Assembly (NCBI GenBank): GCA_937775295.1
Contig: CALKBZ010000039.1
Location: 1-57,023 of the forward strand
Direction of reading: 5' to 3'
Length of the DNA stretch: 57,023 nucleotides
Origin: an uncultured Opitutales bacterium
Lineage (GTDB): Bacteria > Verrucomicrobiota > Verrucomicrobiia > Opitutales > Coraliomargaritaceae
Positions within the stretch are counted from its first letter, which is position 1. Each line of letters begins with the position of its first letter. The notes below the pieces were generated by a model. It saw only the letters and a list, made by a program, of their open reading frames with translations. It was not told the DNA's origin and made no database searches. Positions 46,938-55,128 of this stretch are shown one piece after another. Position numbers and translations under genes: made by a program.

Positions 46938-47432
46938 ATGACTATGAATGTATACTTCGCCACGATGACTGGTAATGCCGAGTCCTTGGCAACCTCAGTG
47001 GTCGATGAATTTGTGGCGTCCGGATTGGAAGCCTCACTGGTTGACATGGGTAAGGTGAGTCCAAGTGATCTCACAAAGACTGAGTGCGCCGTGTTTATTG
47101 TTTCTACTTGGGGTGAGGGTGAGCCACCTAATGATGCCGACGAGTTTTGGTCTGAACTTGAGTTTGCGGCCTTAGATTTAAGCTGTATGCATTACGCAGT
47201 CTTTGGGCTGGGTGATAGCGGTTATGATGAATTTAATGGTTTTGCTCGTGATTTAGATGAGCGTTTGAAGGTACTTGGAGCTAAGCCGTTTATGGATCGA
47301 GTCGATGCTGATATCGATTATAGTGACGATTTCGACGATTGGGAAGCTCGTGTGCTCAAACATGCGGGAGCAGCAATGGGGGCCGATTTGTCAGCAGCAA
47401 TGGGTGCCGATTTGACAGCTGAAATGAGCTAA
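46938..47432 (+). CDS. flavodoxin-like protein
   Basis: A 164-residue FMN-binding electron carrier: phosphate loop ATMTGNAES (8-16), first aromatic loop STWGEGEPPND (Trp58) and second loop GLGDSGYDEFNGF (Tyr96). It resembles MioC or the flavodoxin domain of sulfite reductase. A near-perfect Shine-Dalgarno (AGAAAGGA) precedes the ATG. The C-terminus carries a short Ala-Met-Gly-Ala-Asp repeat not seen in standard flavodoxins. A strong terminator follows. Confidence 0.9.
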   Translation: MTMNVYFATMTGNAESLATSVVDEFVASGLEASLVDMGKVSPSDLTKTECAVFIVSTWGEGEPPNDADEFWSELEFAALDLSCMHYAVFGLGDSGYDEFNGFARDLDERLKVLGAKPFMDRVDADIDYSDDFDDWEARVLKHAGAAMGADLSAAMGADLTAEMS

Positions 47433-47437
47433 GCTAA

Positions 47438-47507
47438 GGGTAGCATTTTATATAACAGGGTAGCGTTTTATATAACAGGGTAGCGTTTTAGGATGCTACC
47501 CTGTTTC
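47438..47507 (+). terminator. rho-independent terminator with duplicated lead-in
   Basis: CAGGGTAGC (47476-47484) pairs with GCTACCCTG (47495-47503), followed by TTTC. Two preceding copies of GGGTAGC(A/G)TTTTATATAACA (from about 47438 and 47458) duplicate the left arm. Either left copy could pair with the single right arm, which is an unusual feature for a terminator. Confidence 0.75.
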
Positions 47508-47517
47508 ACCTGTAAGC

Positions 47518-47784
47518 TTAACTTTTTAGCTTCATTGGTAATCTATATTTTGCCCATAAATATTCGGTATTCGTCTGCGGTGTATATGTCTGTACGGTAA
47601 ATCCCAAATTTTGTCGGAAGTCGTAGAGCTCAACAGGGTCATGCTCATGGACCATCCAGAAGGAATCCTGTTCCTCGACTTGCAAGCAATAGGTTTCGAT
47701 AATGAGCCTTATTAAATCGAGAAGCGGATTACAGCAGGGGGGTGGATTACAGCAGAGGTCAAACGTAGGAAATCGAATTATTTA
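47518..47784 (-). pseudogene. DUF2249-like C-terminal fragment
   Basis: A minus-strand frame without a start codon reads LLDLIRLIIETYCLQVEEQD, then SFWMVHEHDPVELYDFRQNL and EYLWAKYRLPMKLKS. The HDP..LY and final strand pattern match DUF2249 domains, which occur near redox and nitrogen-oxide genes. The upstream part is missing and a short duplicated CCNP stretch marks its break. It converges on the flavodoxin gene. Confidence 0.5.
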
Positions 47785-48077
47785 AGTGTCCTGCCTGAGG
47801 GTGTTCGTGACCTGAGTAGGGTGGGGGGCTCATGCTTAGACCTTGTGTGAGAAGGAGTTCAATGTTGGATTCTATTTTCTACCTTTAACCCTCTTTTTTC
47901 GTGCCTCCAGTCGATATGTCAGAGCTTTTTAGGAAGAATCAAATAATGACCAGGGGAAAAATATGTATAAAGGCACGGAATGCTCCCTTTTTAGTTCCCC
48001 GAGGGGCGCACTGGGCTAGATCGATTTTCTAACTCAGTGTGTAAGCTCTGTGTATATGTGGCGATCTGTCGAATGTA

Positions 48078-48251
48078 ATGATTTATCCTAATCCTGTAAG
48101 TTCCACCGATCGTATCGGGGCCGTCTTTGGGGCTCTTGCTCCTTGGTTGTCTAGAGGGGGTGCGTCTCGTCGGTTTGGGACGATAGCGACCTCTGAAGAT
48201 GCGGGTGCGTCCATAGCAAGTTTACAACACGCCACAGTCCTTACATTCTAA
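48078..48251 (+). CDS. possible 57-residue hypothetical protein
   Basis: An ATG-TAA frame with MIYPNPVSSTDRIGAVFGAL and APWLSRGGASRRFGTIAT, then SIASLQHATVLTF. It lies 37 bases before the MBL-fold gene. No motif or clear ribosome-binding site is present, so it may be chance. The rest of 47785-48288 shows nothing recognisable. Confidence 0.2.
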   Translation: MIYPNPVSSTDRIGAVFGALAPWLSRGGASRRFGTIATSEDAGASIASLQHATVLTF

Positions 48252-48288
48252 TGGTAAGCGTGATACATTTCATGAGGAGCGCACAAAA

Positions 48289-49383
48289 ATGCGTGCCATG
48301 CAGATTCAACGTCGCTATGACTCAGTGGGGTATATGCTGGCAGTGGGTGTGTCGACTGTGCCGAGGACAACCATGCGTTGGGGGCGTACGCCAATCTGCG
48401 GGCAGCCTGTGTTGACCGTCGTTGAGCGTGGTGGATTTTATTTGCCGTATGGTGACTTGTGGATGGATGCTCGGCGTGCCAAGGACTTCGCGGTGGTTTC
48501 GCATGCTCACAGTGACCATACTGCACGGCATCGCTCCTTTCTCGCAACGCCTGCGACTATTGATTGTATGCGTGTGCGCATGGGAGCTGCGGTCGCTAGT
48601 CGTGGAATCGCTTTACACTACGGGGAGGTCTACCAACATGGCCCCCTGCGGATACAACTTTTCCCTGCAGGGCATGTTCTTGGCTCCGCGATGGTCAGGG
48701 TGGAGGCGCCAAACGGTGCGTCGTTGCTGTATACGGGGGACTTTAAAATGCGTGCCAGTCTGTCAGCAGAGCAGATCGAAATACCGCAGGCCGATACGCT
48801 CGTGATGGAGTCCACTTTTGGGCGACCTGAGTGTGTGTTTCCCTCAACAGCCGAATTACAGGCACAACTAAGTGATTTTTGCCATACAGCGTTGCGTGCC
48901 AACGAGGTGCCAGTGTTATTGGCTTATTCCCTCGGCAAGGCGCAGGAGGTATTGAAGCACTTGCAACCGCATAATTTTCCGCTGATGGCGCATCAGACGA
49001 TTCGTGCGCTGAATGTTGTATACCAGCAGCATGGCTGCCCCATGCCAGATACACGACCTCTTGATTTTCTAAATATGGCGGGGACAGTCGTCGTCATGCC
49101 GCCAGCGGTGCGTAAGCAGTTGCCGCAGGGGCCCCATCGCTTGGCAATGATCAGTGGCTGGGGCCTCGATGCGAGGAGTCGCTTTCGTTATCAAACTGAT
49201 ACAGTACTACCGCTATCCGATCATGCTGATTATCCTGATCTGCTCAATTTTGTTGATCAAGTGAAGCCGAATTTGGTGTATACGGTGCATGGGGCGACTG
49301 CGCAGCTGGCGGCTGCTTTGCGCCGTTACGGCATAGAGGCTTGGAGTTTGAATGGTGCGGATCAGCTAGAGCTTGATGTTTGA
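48289..49383 (+). CDS. MBL-fold beta-CASP exonuclease-like protein
   Basis: A 364-residue metallo-beta-lactamase-fold protein with VVSHAHSDHTARH (His72, His74, Asp76, His77), GHVLGSAMV, LLYTGDFK, and beta-CASP motifs LAYSLGKAQEVLKHL and LPLSDHADYPDLL. It ends in VYTVHG. This is the pattern of ligase-associated DNA exonucleases. No ligase or helicase gene is adjacent. Met29 (48373) may be the true start, as the first 28 residues are not family-like. A decayed relative is at 37381-37707. Confidence 0.85.
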   Translation: MRAMQIQRRYDSVGYMLAVGVSTVPRTTMRWGRTPICGQPVLTVVERGGFYLPYGDLWMDARRAKDFAVVSHAHSDHTARHRSFLATPATIDCMRVRMGAAVASRGIALHYGEVYQHGPLRIQLFPAGHVLGSAMVRVEAPNGASLLYTGDFKMRASLSAEQIEIPQADTLVMESTFGRPECVFPSTAELQAQLSDFCHTALRANEVPVLLAYSLGKAQEVLKHLQPHNFPLMAHQTIRALNVVYQQHGCPMPDTRPLDFLNMAGTVVVMPPAVRKQLPQGPHRLAMISGWGLDARSRFRYQTDTVLPLSDHADYPDLLNFVDQVKPNLVYTVHGATAQLAAALRRYGIEAWSLNGADQLELDV

Positions 49384-49486
49384 GCGGGCGTTTCGGTGCT
49401 GCGTGGTCGCCTGCGCAGTAGGGCGAATAGCTAAAAAGGGGTCATTCCGTTATTCTTATAATTTACATGTGCCGCGTGTTTAGGCT

Positions 49487-50595
49487 ATGTCTTTTGATAT
49501 GGCCCGAAGTTTACGATTCGAGAAAGCGAATGGGGTGTATCACGTGATCAATCGTGGGAACTACCGTCAGGATTTGTTTATCAATGAGGGTGCGCACTTA
49601 GCGTTTGAGAGCTGTTTGTTTGAGGCGTGTGAGAAGTGCGGTTGGGTGTTGGAAGGTTATTGTGTGATGACGAACCATTTTCATCTGGTGATCCGCACGC
49701 CTGAGGGGAATCTGGTGTATGGGATGAAGTGGTTGCAGTCGACGTTTGCGAATCGTTATCATCATTATCGTAAAGTGCATGGTAAGTTGTTTGCTCGTCA
49801 AGCCGCCCAGTGGGCACCCCTCTTGACTCACCCGCAAGGCGGGCTGCGCCATCTACGCGCCATGCGCTTCGTCAGGGGCGCTATAAGAGTTTGATCGTGG
49901 AGGAGGAGAGTTATCTGGGTGCGTTGCTGCACTATGTGCATTTGAATCCGGTGCGGGCAGGGATGATGGATGTTGCGGGGCTTCGTGAGTATCGTTGGTC
50001 GAGCTATTGGTATTTGCAGCATCCGGCGAAGCGTCCTGGGTTTATGGATTTGAGTGGATGTTTGGAGGCTACTGGTGGTTTGTCGGATACCACTGCCGGG
50101 CGTAAGAAATACCGTGAGTATTTGGCGTGGTTGGCGGCCGACTCGGGCGCGCAGAAAGAGCTGTTGTTTGATCGGATGTGCCGCGGGTGGGCGATTGGGA
50201 GCAAGGATTTTAAGAAGGGTTTATTGAGCGCAGAGGCAGAGCGACTCAAGGGCGAGGCGGAGGATGGGGAGTTGCTTGATTTGTCGAAGGAGCATTACGA
50301 TGGTAAGGATTTACGTGAGGCGAATGAATTGAAGTGGGAGTTGTATCTGGAGCGTGGGCTTGCGCAGCTCGGTAAGGATGCAACTGCGATCCGTGAAGAT
50401 CTAAAGTCTGCAGAATGGAAGGTAATGCTGGCGGCTGTAATGAAGCGGTATACTAGTGCGACGAATGTGTGGATTACCGAGAGGCTGAACATGGGGATTC
50501 CTCAGGCTGTGAGCCAGAACGTGGGCAAGTTTTATGAAGCGGGTGGCGATGGGGCTGAGGCTTATCAGGGACTAATTATAAGAATAACGGAATGA
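49487..50595 (+). pseudogene. REP-associated tyrosine transposase, disrupted by an 80-nt insert
   Basis: A Y1/HUH transposase. MARSLRFEKANGVYHVINRG starts the family domain; the HUH motif is TNHFHLVIRTPEG, and the later LQSTFANRYHHY region holds candidate catalytic tyrosines. The frame breaks at 49793, where 80 extra bases follow AAGTTGTTT. Without them the protein continues KLFQGRYKSLIVEEESYLGA to LLHYVHLNPVRAGM and the C-terminal domain, ending at 50595. The uninterrupted protein would be about 342 residues. The insert is not a multiple of three, so this copy is inactive. Confidence 0.88.
49793..49872. repeat. 80-bp palindromic REP-like insert inside the RAYT gene
   Basis: The segment from GCTCGTCAAG to TGCGCTTCGT has two small palindromes, GCCCAGTGGGC and CCCGCAAGGCGGG, and a CGCCATCTACGCG motif. 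These resemble the repeats at 9295-9600 (GCCCAACGGGC, CCATCTACGCACTG). The RAYT copy at 56724 cannot be checked because the window ends before this site. The protein reads through cleanly if the 80 bases are removed. Confidence 0.8.
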
Positions 50596-50784
50596 CCCCA
50601 TTTAGCCTTCAATTATAAGAATAACGGAATGACCCCATTTAGCCTTCTGGGACTAATTATAAGAATAACGGAATGACCCCATTTAGCCTTCTTATCGTTC
50701 GAGCCATACTCACACAACATGAATATACGAAACTGGCCTACAATCGATTTTTGTTAGAATGCCTGGACTGACCCCATCTCTGGC

Positions 50785-50881
50785 TCTGGTCGAGTCCGTT
50801 TGTCCTAAGAGAGCGGAGCTGTTTTGATAGATTTAATCACTAACTAAATAGTGGTGATTGCAAAGATAACGACATGCCCCC
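50785..50881. repeat. dispersed repeat, copy 2 (RAYT-type end)
   Basis: CTGGTCGAGTCCGTTTGTCC and the following sequence to GATAACGACATGCCCCC match 53618-53714 closely and 37280-37366 partially. It is truncated on its left compared with the other two. The rest of 50681-51028 has an IS481-like end motif near 50957-50974 and no gene. Confidence 0.75.
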
Positions 50882-51028
50882 TTTTTTTCTTAGGCCGGCA
50901 TATTTAATCTAAACGTTTACCCCCTTATTTTTGCCCTATGTCCTTGTGCTATCTGTTACCTATGTCCTTGGGTTGAACCAATGCATGCTCGGCTGCGCTT
51001 CTTGCGCACCATTTGTCGCGAATAAGCA

Positions 51029-52819
51029 TCATTCAGGAATTTCTACACGGTATCGATAGAAGCGTTTTTTGTCATCCGTACTAATAGGCAAGGAGACTTC
51101 TTGAGTTTGTGCATCTATGACGGTGATATTTTCTGTTGAATTGAAGGCTTCCCACTTGCTAAGGTTAGTCGATGTTTGATAACTTTGCTCTAGATCGTTT
51201 GGGAGGAGGTAGCGGCGTAGGCTTAAGGTGTTGTTGTCAAAAGAGAGGCTGCTGGGGCTTGCTTGAAGAGGGTTGAGATTTTGATGGTACTCAAGGAGAT
51301 TGAGGATGCCATCATTGTCTAAGTCATCAGAAGCGGCAGCATTAGAGTCTGTGAGATTGACGCCGTAGTCATTAAGCCAGATTTCATAGCTGAGGTGGGG
51401 AATGGCTATGTCTCGTGTGCTCCAGCCAATGTCTTTCATGAGAAGGGGGCTGAGGTCGAGATTTTCGTTGAGCCCAGAGTTGATGCTAGGTTCCATCAGG
51501 AGGTTGGGAGAGGCGTCTGCTGACCAGTGCGAGACTGAGGAGCCTGGCGCAAGAGTGGCGGGAGCGTGGAGGCGGATTTTTGTTTGAAATTCGGTCGCAG
51601 ACCCGCCTTCCTCGACTATGAGAAATGAGGTGAAGAGAGTGACGTTCACGGGGTTGCCACTGCTAATTAGTGCTTTAATCTTATTTCCGCTATTTTCGCT
51701 CACAAAGATGACCGGGATCGGGTTTGTAGATTCACCGCTAGGATTTATAAGAGCATCACCACCAACATTGTTAGCAATAACAACAGCAAGTGCCCCCGCG
51801 TCTTGAGCACGGCTGACTTTGAGGTCGAAGTTGACGAGGCCACGGTCAACGAGTGCGATCTTTCCAAAGAGTTCTGCGGTGTTGATAATGACTTCGGCAG
51901 CATCTGAGGTGATGTTGACTCCGTCATTGACGAGGACGAGCTCTCCGGTGAAGCCATCGCCTGAAATACTGCTGCTAAAGTCTGCTTGTTGTGCGAGAAA
52001 AGACGTTCCAGCGATTATAACGTTCTGTTTTCCACTGGTGATGTAGTCATTAACTCCATCTGCTGCGGTGTTGGAATAGGCTCCAAGCCACACGAGGGAG
52101 GGGTCATTAGTGGCAGAGGTGACTCGTGCGCTGTTGTTCATGCTTTCCCATGAGAGCAAGACTTCGCTGTCGTAGATAAGGGTCGAGAAAACGTCTGGCT
52201 CACTGAAGGCGAAAGCTCCAGTTTGCACATTAGCGAAGGATGCAAAACCAAGGCCGTGGCCGAGTTCATGCGCAATGACGTCTGAGAAATTAATAAAGTT
52301 AAAGGGGGTGTTTCCGTCTAGTCCATAATACCAAGAAAGTCCGCCATTACCATTGAGTTCGGCATTGGAATTAACCGTAATATTAATATCAGAGAGGTCA
52401 GGTCTAAGATCTGTATCTGCTAGGCTGTTAGCAAGAGCAAGGGGGTAATAAATACCCGTTCGGGGTGCGTTGGCGAAGTTCCTCACATAGGAAGTGGCAC
52501 TGGCGCCAGCAAGGGCAATCCCGCCACCACTTGAGCCCCCAAGGTCATCAAAGTCAACGTCGACAAGGATGGGGACCTGACTGTTGAGAAACTGAGACCA
52601 GCGGGCTCCCGCTGCTTCGAGAACGTTACGGCGAAGTTCCCCTACGGTCGGTCCAGGGTTGTTACCCAGAGCTTGTGCAGACAGTGTGGATGCTGCCGTA
52701 TTGTCATTAAAGCCGCCCCCAACAGGATCATTCGTGATAAATACGAACTGGGCGGGACTTTGTGCTTGTAGCTGAACTAAGCAGAGAGTGCTTATAAAAA
52801 GCTGGGGGAGTAGTTTCAC
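51029..52819 (-). CDS. secreted zinc metalloprotease with PA domain
   Basis: A 596-residue secreted protein: signal peptide (1-20), then catalytic domain with VIAHELGHGLGFASF (His184, Glu185, His188). A protease-associated (PA) domain at about 265-400 interrupts the catalytic half. A calcium-type DLDNDGILNLLEYHQNLNP segment follows near 500. The C-terminal beta domain resembles that in other secreted proteins here. It should degrade extracellular protein. The start overlaps the stop of the next-upstream gene by four bases. Confidence 0.85.
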   Translation of the reverse strand: MKLLPQLFISTLCLVQLQAQSPAQFVFITNDPVGGGFNDNTAASTLSAQALGNNPGPTVGELRRNVLEAAGARWSQFLNSQVPILVDVDFDDLGGSSGGGIALAGASATSYVRNFANAPRTGIYYPLALANSLADTDLRPDLSDINITVNSNAELNGNGGLSWYYGLDGNTPFNFINFSDVIAHELGHGLGFASFANVQTGAFAFSEPDVFSTLIYDSEVLLSWESMNNSARVTSATNDPSLVWLGAYSNTAADGVNDYITSGKQNVIIAGTSFLAQQADFSSSISGDGFTGELVLVNDGVNITSDAAEVIINTAELFGKIALVDRGLVNFDLKVSRAQDAGALAVVIANNVGGDALINPSGESTNPIPVIFVSENSGNKIKALISSGNPVNVTLFTSFLIVEEGGSATEFQTKIRLHAPATLAPGSSVSHWSADASPNLLMEPSINSGLNENLDLSPLLMKDIGWSTRDIAIPHLSYEIWLNDYGVNLTDSNAAASDDLDNDGILNLLEYHQNLNPLQASPSSLSFDNNTLSLRRYLLPNDLEQSYQTSTNLSKWEAFNSTENITVIDAQTQEVSLPISTDDKKRFYRYRVEIPE

Positions 52820-53337
52820 TTTACGGCTTGCTTAGTTCTTGGTGCTGCAGCTGCGGCATTACTGAGCTCTTGCGCACTAGTACTGCAGTGGATGGATACC
52901 GTGCCATCAGGCTTTGTATGGGCTGCACTGAGGTGAGAGAAGGTATTATTGAGATCAATAAATTCGGTTCCATCCGCGAGAGCTTGGTGGGTGAGGGTGT
53001 CAGGATTTCGACTTAGAAGCTTTTTAACCTTTGAATTTGTTAATAGCTGGGCACTGTTTTTGGGCTGATGGGTTTGGCAGCTAGAGCAGTATGGCTGGAC
53101 TTTTTCAGAAGCTAAATGCTTAGAGGAGACATGAGCGGTCTTTGGGCTCGTGGAAGCATCTGCTGAAACACTTAAAGTCTCGGTGCAGCTATTAGGCTGA
53201 TTGGTTAAAGATGTGTTTTGATCGTAGTCGGCCGATTGTTCTTGTTCAAAATGATTTGGTTTTGAGATGAGATACAAAATCAGGACTGTCAATAGGAGTA
53301 GACTGATTACTGATAGAATGATTGATTGAGACTTCAT
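52816..53337 (-). CDS. membrane-anchored protein with CxxC motif
   Basis: A 173-residue protein with one N-terminal membrane helix (about 5-26) and a hydrophilic, Ser/Thr-rich extracytoplasmic region. It contains PYCSSCQTHQPKNSAQLL (CxxC) and a C-terminal DGTVSIHCSTSAQELSNAAA. No family is recognised. Its four-base overlap with the PA-domain protease gene suggests coupled expression and possibly a role in folding, retention or activation of that protease (inference). Confidence 0.6.
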   Translation of the reverse strand: MKSQSIILSVISLLLLTVLILYLISKPNHFEQEQSADYDQNTSLTNQPNSCTETLSVSADASTSPKTAHVSSKHLASEKVQPYCSSCQTHQPKNSAQLLTNSKVKKLLSRNPDTLTHQALADGTEFIDLNNTFSHLSAAHTKPDGTVSIHCSTSAQELSNAAAAAPRTKQAVK

Positions 53338-53535
53338 AGAGAATTTATGCCTTCGAGTTGAAAATTTGCTTACATCGGTCGGTCTTCCAATCAGGCACCT
53401 GGAGGAGGAATTTTGGATTGAAAGACTCTTGATTGTAATTCCCGACTAAGAAAGCTGGGACTAAGTAAGGGGCGAATGTTTAAAATAAACATCTAACCAC
53501 TTTTCCATTTACAGTTTTAAAGAACGATGGAAATA

Positions 53536-53714
53536 GAATAGGGCATCTCTTGAAAAAAGGAAAGCCGCTTTGTGTCATAGTTGACTAAGGCGGTTACACA
53601 GGATCCGGCAGCACTCTGCTGGTCGAGTCCGTTTGTCCTCAGAGAGGGGAGCTATTTTGATAGTTTGATCGATTACTAAATAGTGGAAATTGCAAAGATA
53701 ACGACATTACCCCC
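53536..53714. repeat. dispersed repeat, copy 3 (RAYT-type end)
   Basis: The longest copy: ATAGGGCATCTCTTGAAAAA to GCAAAGATAACGACATTACC plus CCC. Full-length match to 37191-37366, and right-half match to 50785-50881. It truncates the RhuM pseudogene that follows, which implies insertion or deletion at this border. Confidence 0.75.
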
Positions 53715-53729
53715 TTTTCTCTCCCTTTG

Positions 53730-54434
53730 CGACGGACACATCCGACTTCAACACTTTGCCTTTTTCGGGCCGCCTTTCCAGGTTGCGAGTCCCATCTGTG
53801 GCTGCTTGGAATCGGCCAACTTGTGGATCGTCTCGGCGGCAGTCCTTCCAGTAATCGCCCAATGCAGCTTGTTTTGCACGGTGGCAAAAAAGTCGCGTGT
53901 GATGGGGGCGTTTTTGTCGTAGTCGGTCGAAAGGGCGTAGATGTCGGTGATTTTCTGCTAGAAGCGACGCTCACTAGCGCGGATCTGGCGGATGCGCTCC
54001 AGCAACTCATCGAAATAATCCTGACCGAACGATTTGCCCTGCTTGAGTCGTTCGTCATCCATCACGAAGCCTTTCGTCACAAATTCCTTCAAGGTCTTTG
54101 TCGCCCAGATCCGGAACTGGGTGGCCTGAGAACTGTTCACCCGATAGCCGACGGCGATGATGGCATCGAGGCTGTAGAATTTGACCTTCTGAGATTGGGT
54201 TTTTCCTGCAATGGCTCCGTGTTGAGTGGTATGTTCCAAAATGGAACACACCTCTGCCTTCATCAGTTCTCCTGTGCTGAAGATGTTACCGAGATGCTTC
54301 GTGATGGCAGGGCGCTTAACACCAAATAACTCCGCAAGCGCACCTTGCGACACCCAGAAATTCTCATCCTGATAGACCACTTCGATCCGTTGCTCGCCAT
54401 CCGGCGTTTTGTAGAAAATGAGTTCGTTTGACAT
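53730..54434 (-). pseudogene. RhuM-family protein, nonsense mutated and truncated
   Basis: ATG at 54434 gives MSNELIFYKTPDGEQRIEVV and the helix-turn-helix-like FWVSQGALAELFGVKRPAIT. The core VKFYSLDAIIAVGYRVNSSQ then ATQFRIWATKTLKEFVTKGF identifies RhuM/virulence-type proteins. A TAG at 53960-53958 replaces the expected Tyr in RRFYQKITDIYALS. The frame then continues through TRDFFATVQNKLHWAITGRT. A one-base shift near 53755 and the repeat at 53714 end it. RhuM genes often accompany restriction-modification loci. Confidence 0.85.
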
Positions 54435-54437
54435 ATC

Positions 54438-54575
54438 CTAAATCTTTATATTTTGCGTTCGACCCCTTCGAGGCTCCCACTCCTGTAAGTGCTCGCGCTC
54501 TTTGAAGCCCAGCTCGCTAAAGCGCTTAGCGCGCAGTTCAATTAGTTCGTTGGTGATGGGGTTTATTTGATACAT
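54438..54575 (-). pseudogene. DUF4268/nuclease-type N-terminal fragment
   Basis: Forty-five codons from ATG 54575: MYQINPITNELIELRAKRFS then ELGFKERE and LQEWE. F-x-E-L-x-F-K-E-R-x-x-LQEW is the opening of DUF4268-type proteins linked with restriction or defence loci. It is cut off where a repeat (AAATATAAAGATT in reverse) begins. It lies four bases upstream of the RhuM remnant on the same strand. Confidence 0.6.
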
Positions 54576-54758
54576 TTTTAATTTTAATTTAATTCGGCGA
54601 TTTGAATGCCGGCCGGCGTCCCTTCAAGCAGAAAGACTTGGAGGGTTTTTGGGGTCGGTTTCATTTCTTAGTTGAATCTTTATATTTTGCATTCGACCCC
54701 GTTTTCTCGCCTAGTGTTAAATGGAAAGAAAATATTTATAATTTGCGTTTGACCCTAT
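54440..54758. repeat. three copies of an AATCTTTATATTTTGCGTTCGA-type end
   Basis: Copies at about 54440-54465, 54675-54699 and 54732-54756 share (A)TTTATA(T/A)TTTGC(G/A)TT(C/T)GACCC. The layout resembles the RAYT ends (AATTATAAGAATAACGG then GACCCC), so this is probably the end sequence of another RAYT family. The stretch 54576-54766 contains no gene. Confidence 0.65.
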
Positions 54759-54766
54759 TTGTTGCC

Positions 54767-54856
54767 CGTGGGCAAGTTTTATGAAGCGGGTGGCGATGGA
54801 GCTGAGGCTTATCAGGGACTGATTATAAGAATAACGGAATGACCCCATTTAGCCTT
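54767..54856 (+). mobile_element. solo RAYT 3' end
   Basis: This matches 50519-50606 with few differences. It encodes the last RAYT residues (VGKFYEAGGDGAEAYQGLII), a stop, then the inverted-repeat end. The rest of that copy is gone. The remaining 54857-55128 shows no gene. Confidence 0.85.
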
Positions 54857-55128
54857 AGAGTGATGGTGAGGAGTGAGAGTGAGCAGTGGAGTCGTGTGAA
54901 ACTGGCATTCTTGCCTGTGGTCTTCCCTGCCTGCCGCGTTCTACGCTGGCGTCCGCATCAAAGTTAGGAGGATGGCCACTCCTGTCCATTCGCAGTGTGG
55001 AAGCTTCGCCATGACTGGGAACAGCTTCTAAGGCAACCTCTGGAAAAAAGTCTGAGTAAATTGCTTCGAGTGTGGTATTTCCCTCTATTTCTGCTAATCT
55101 GTTCTCCTTACTGAATCACTCGATACAC

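Larger units (their letters stand above)
49438..50680 (+). mobile_element. RAYT element with 26-bp inverted ends
   Basis: The left end 49438-49463 (GGGGTCATTCCGTTATTCTT and on) is the exact reverse complement of 50574-50599. The right end is repeated twice more, at 50611-50636 and 50655-50680. The enclosed gene is a REP-associated tyrosine transposase. The same left end and gene start recur at 56675-57023, and a right end alone at 54822-54846. RAYTs mobilise short REP palindromes, and these ends are probably their substrates. Confidence 0.85.
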
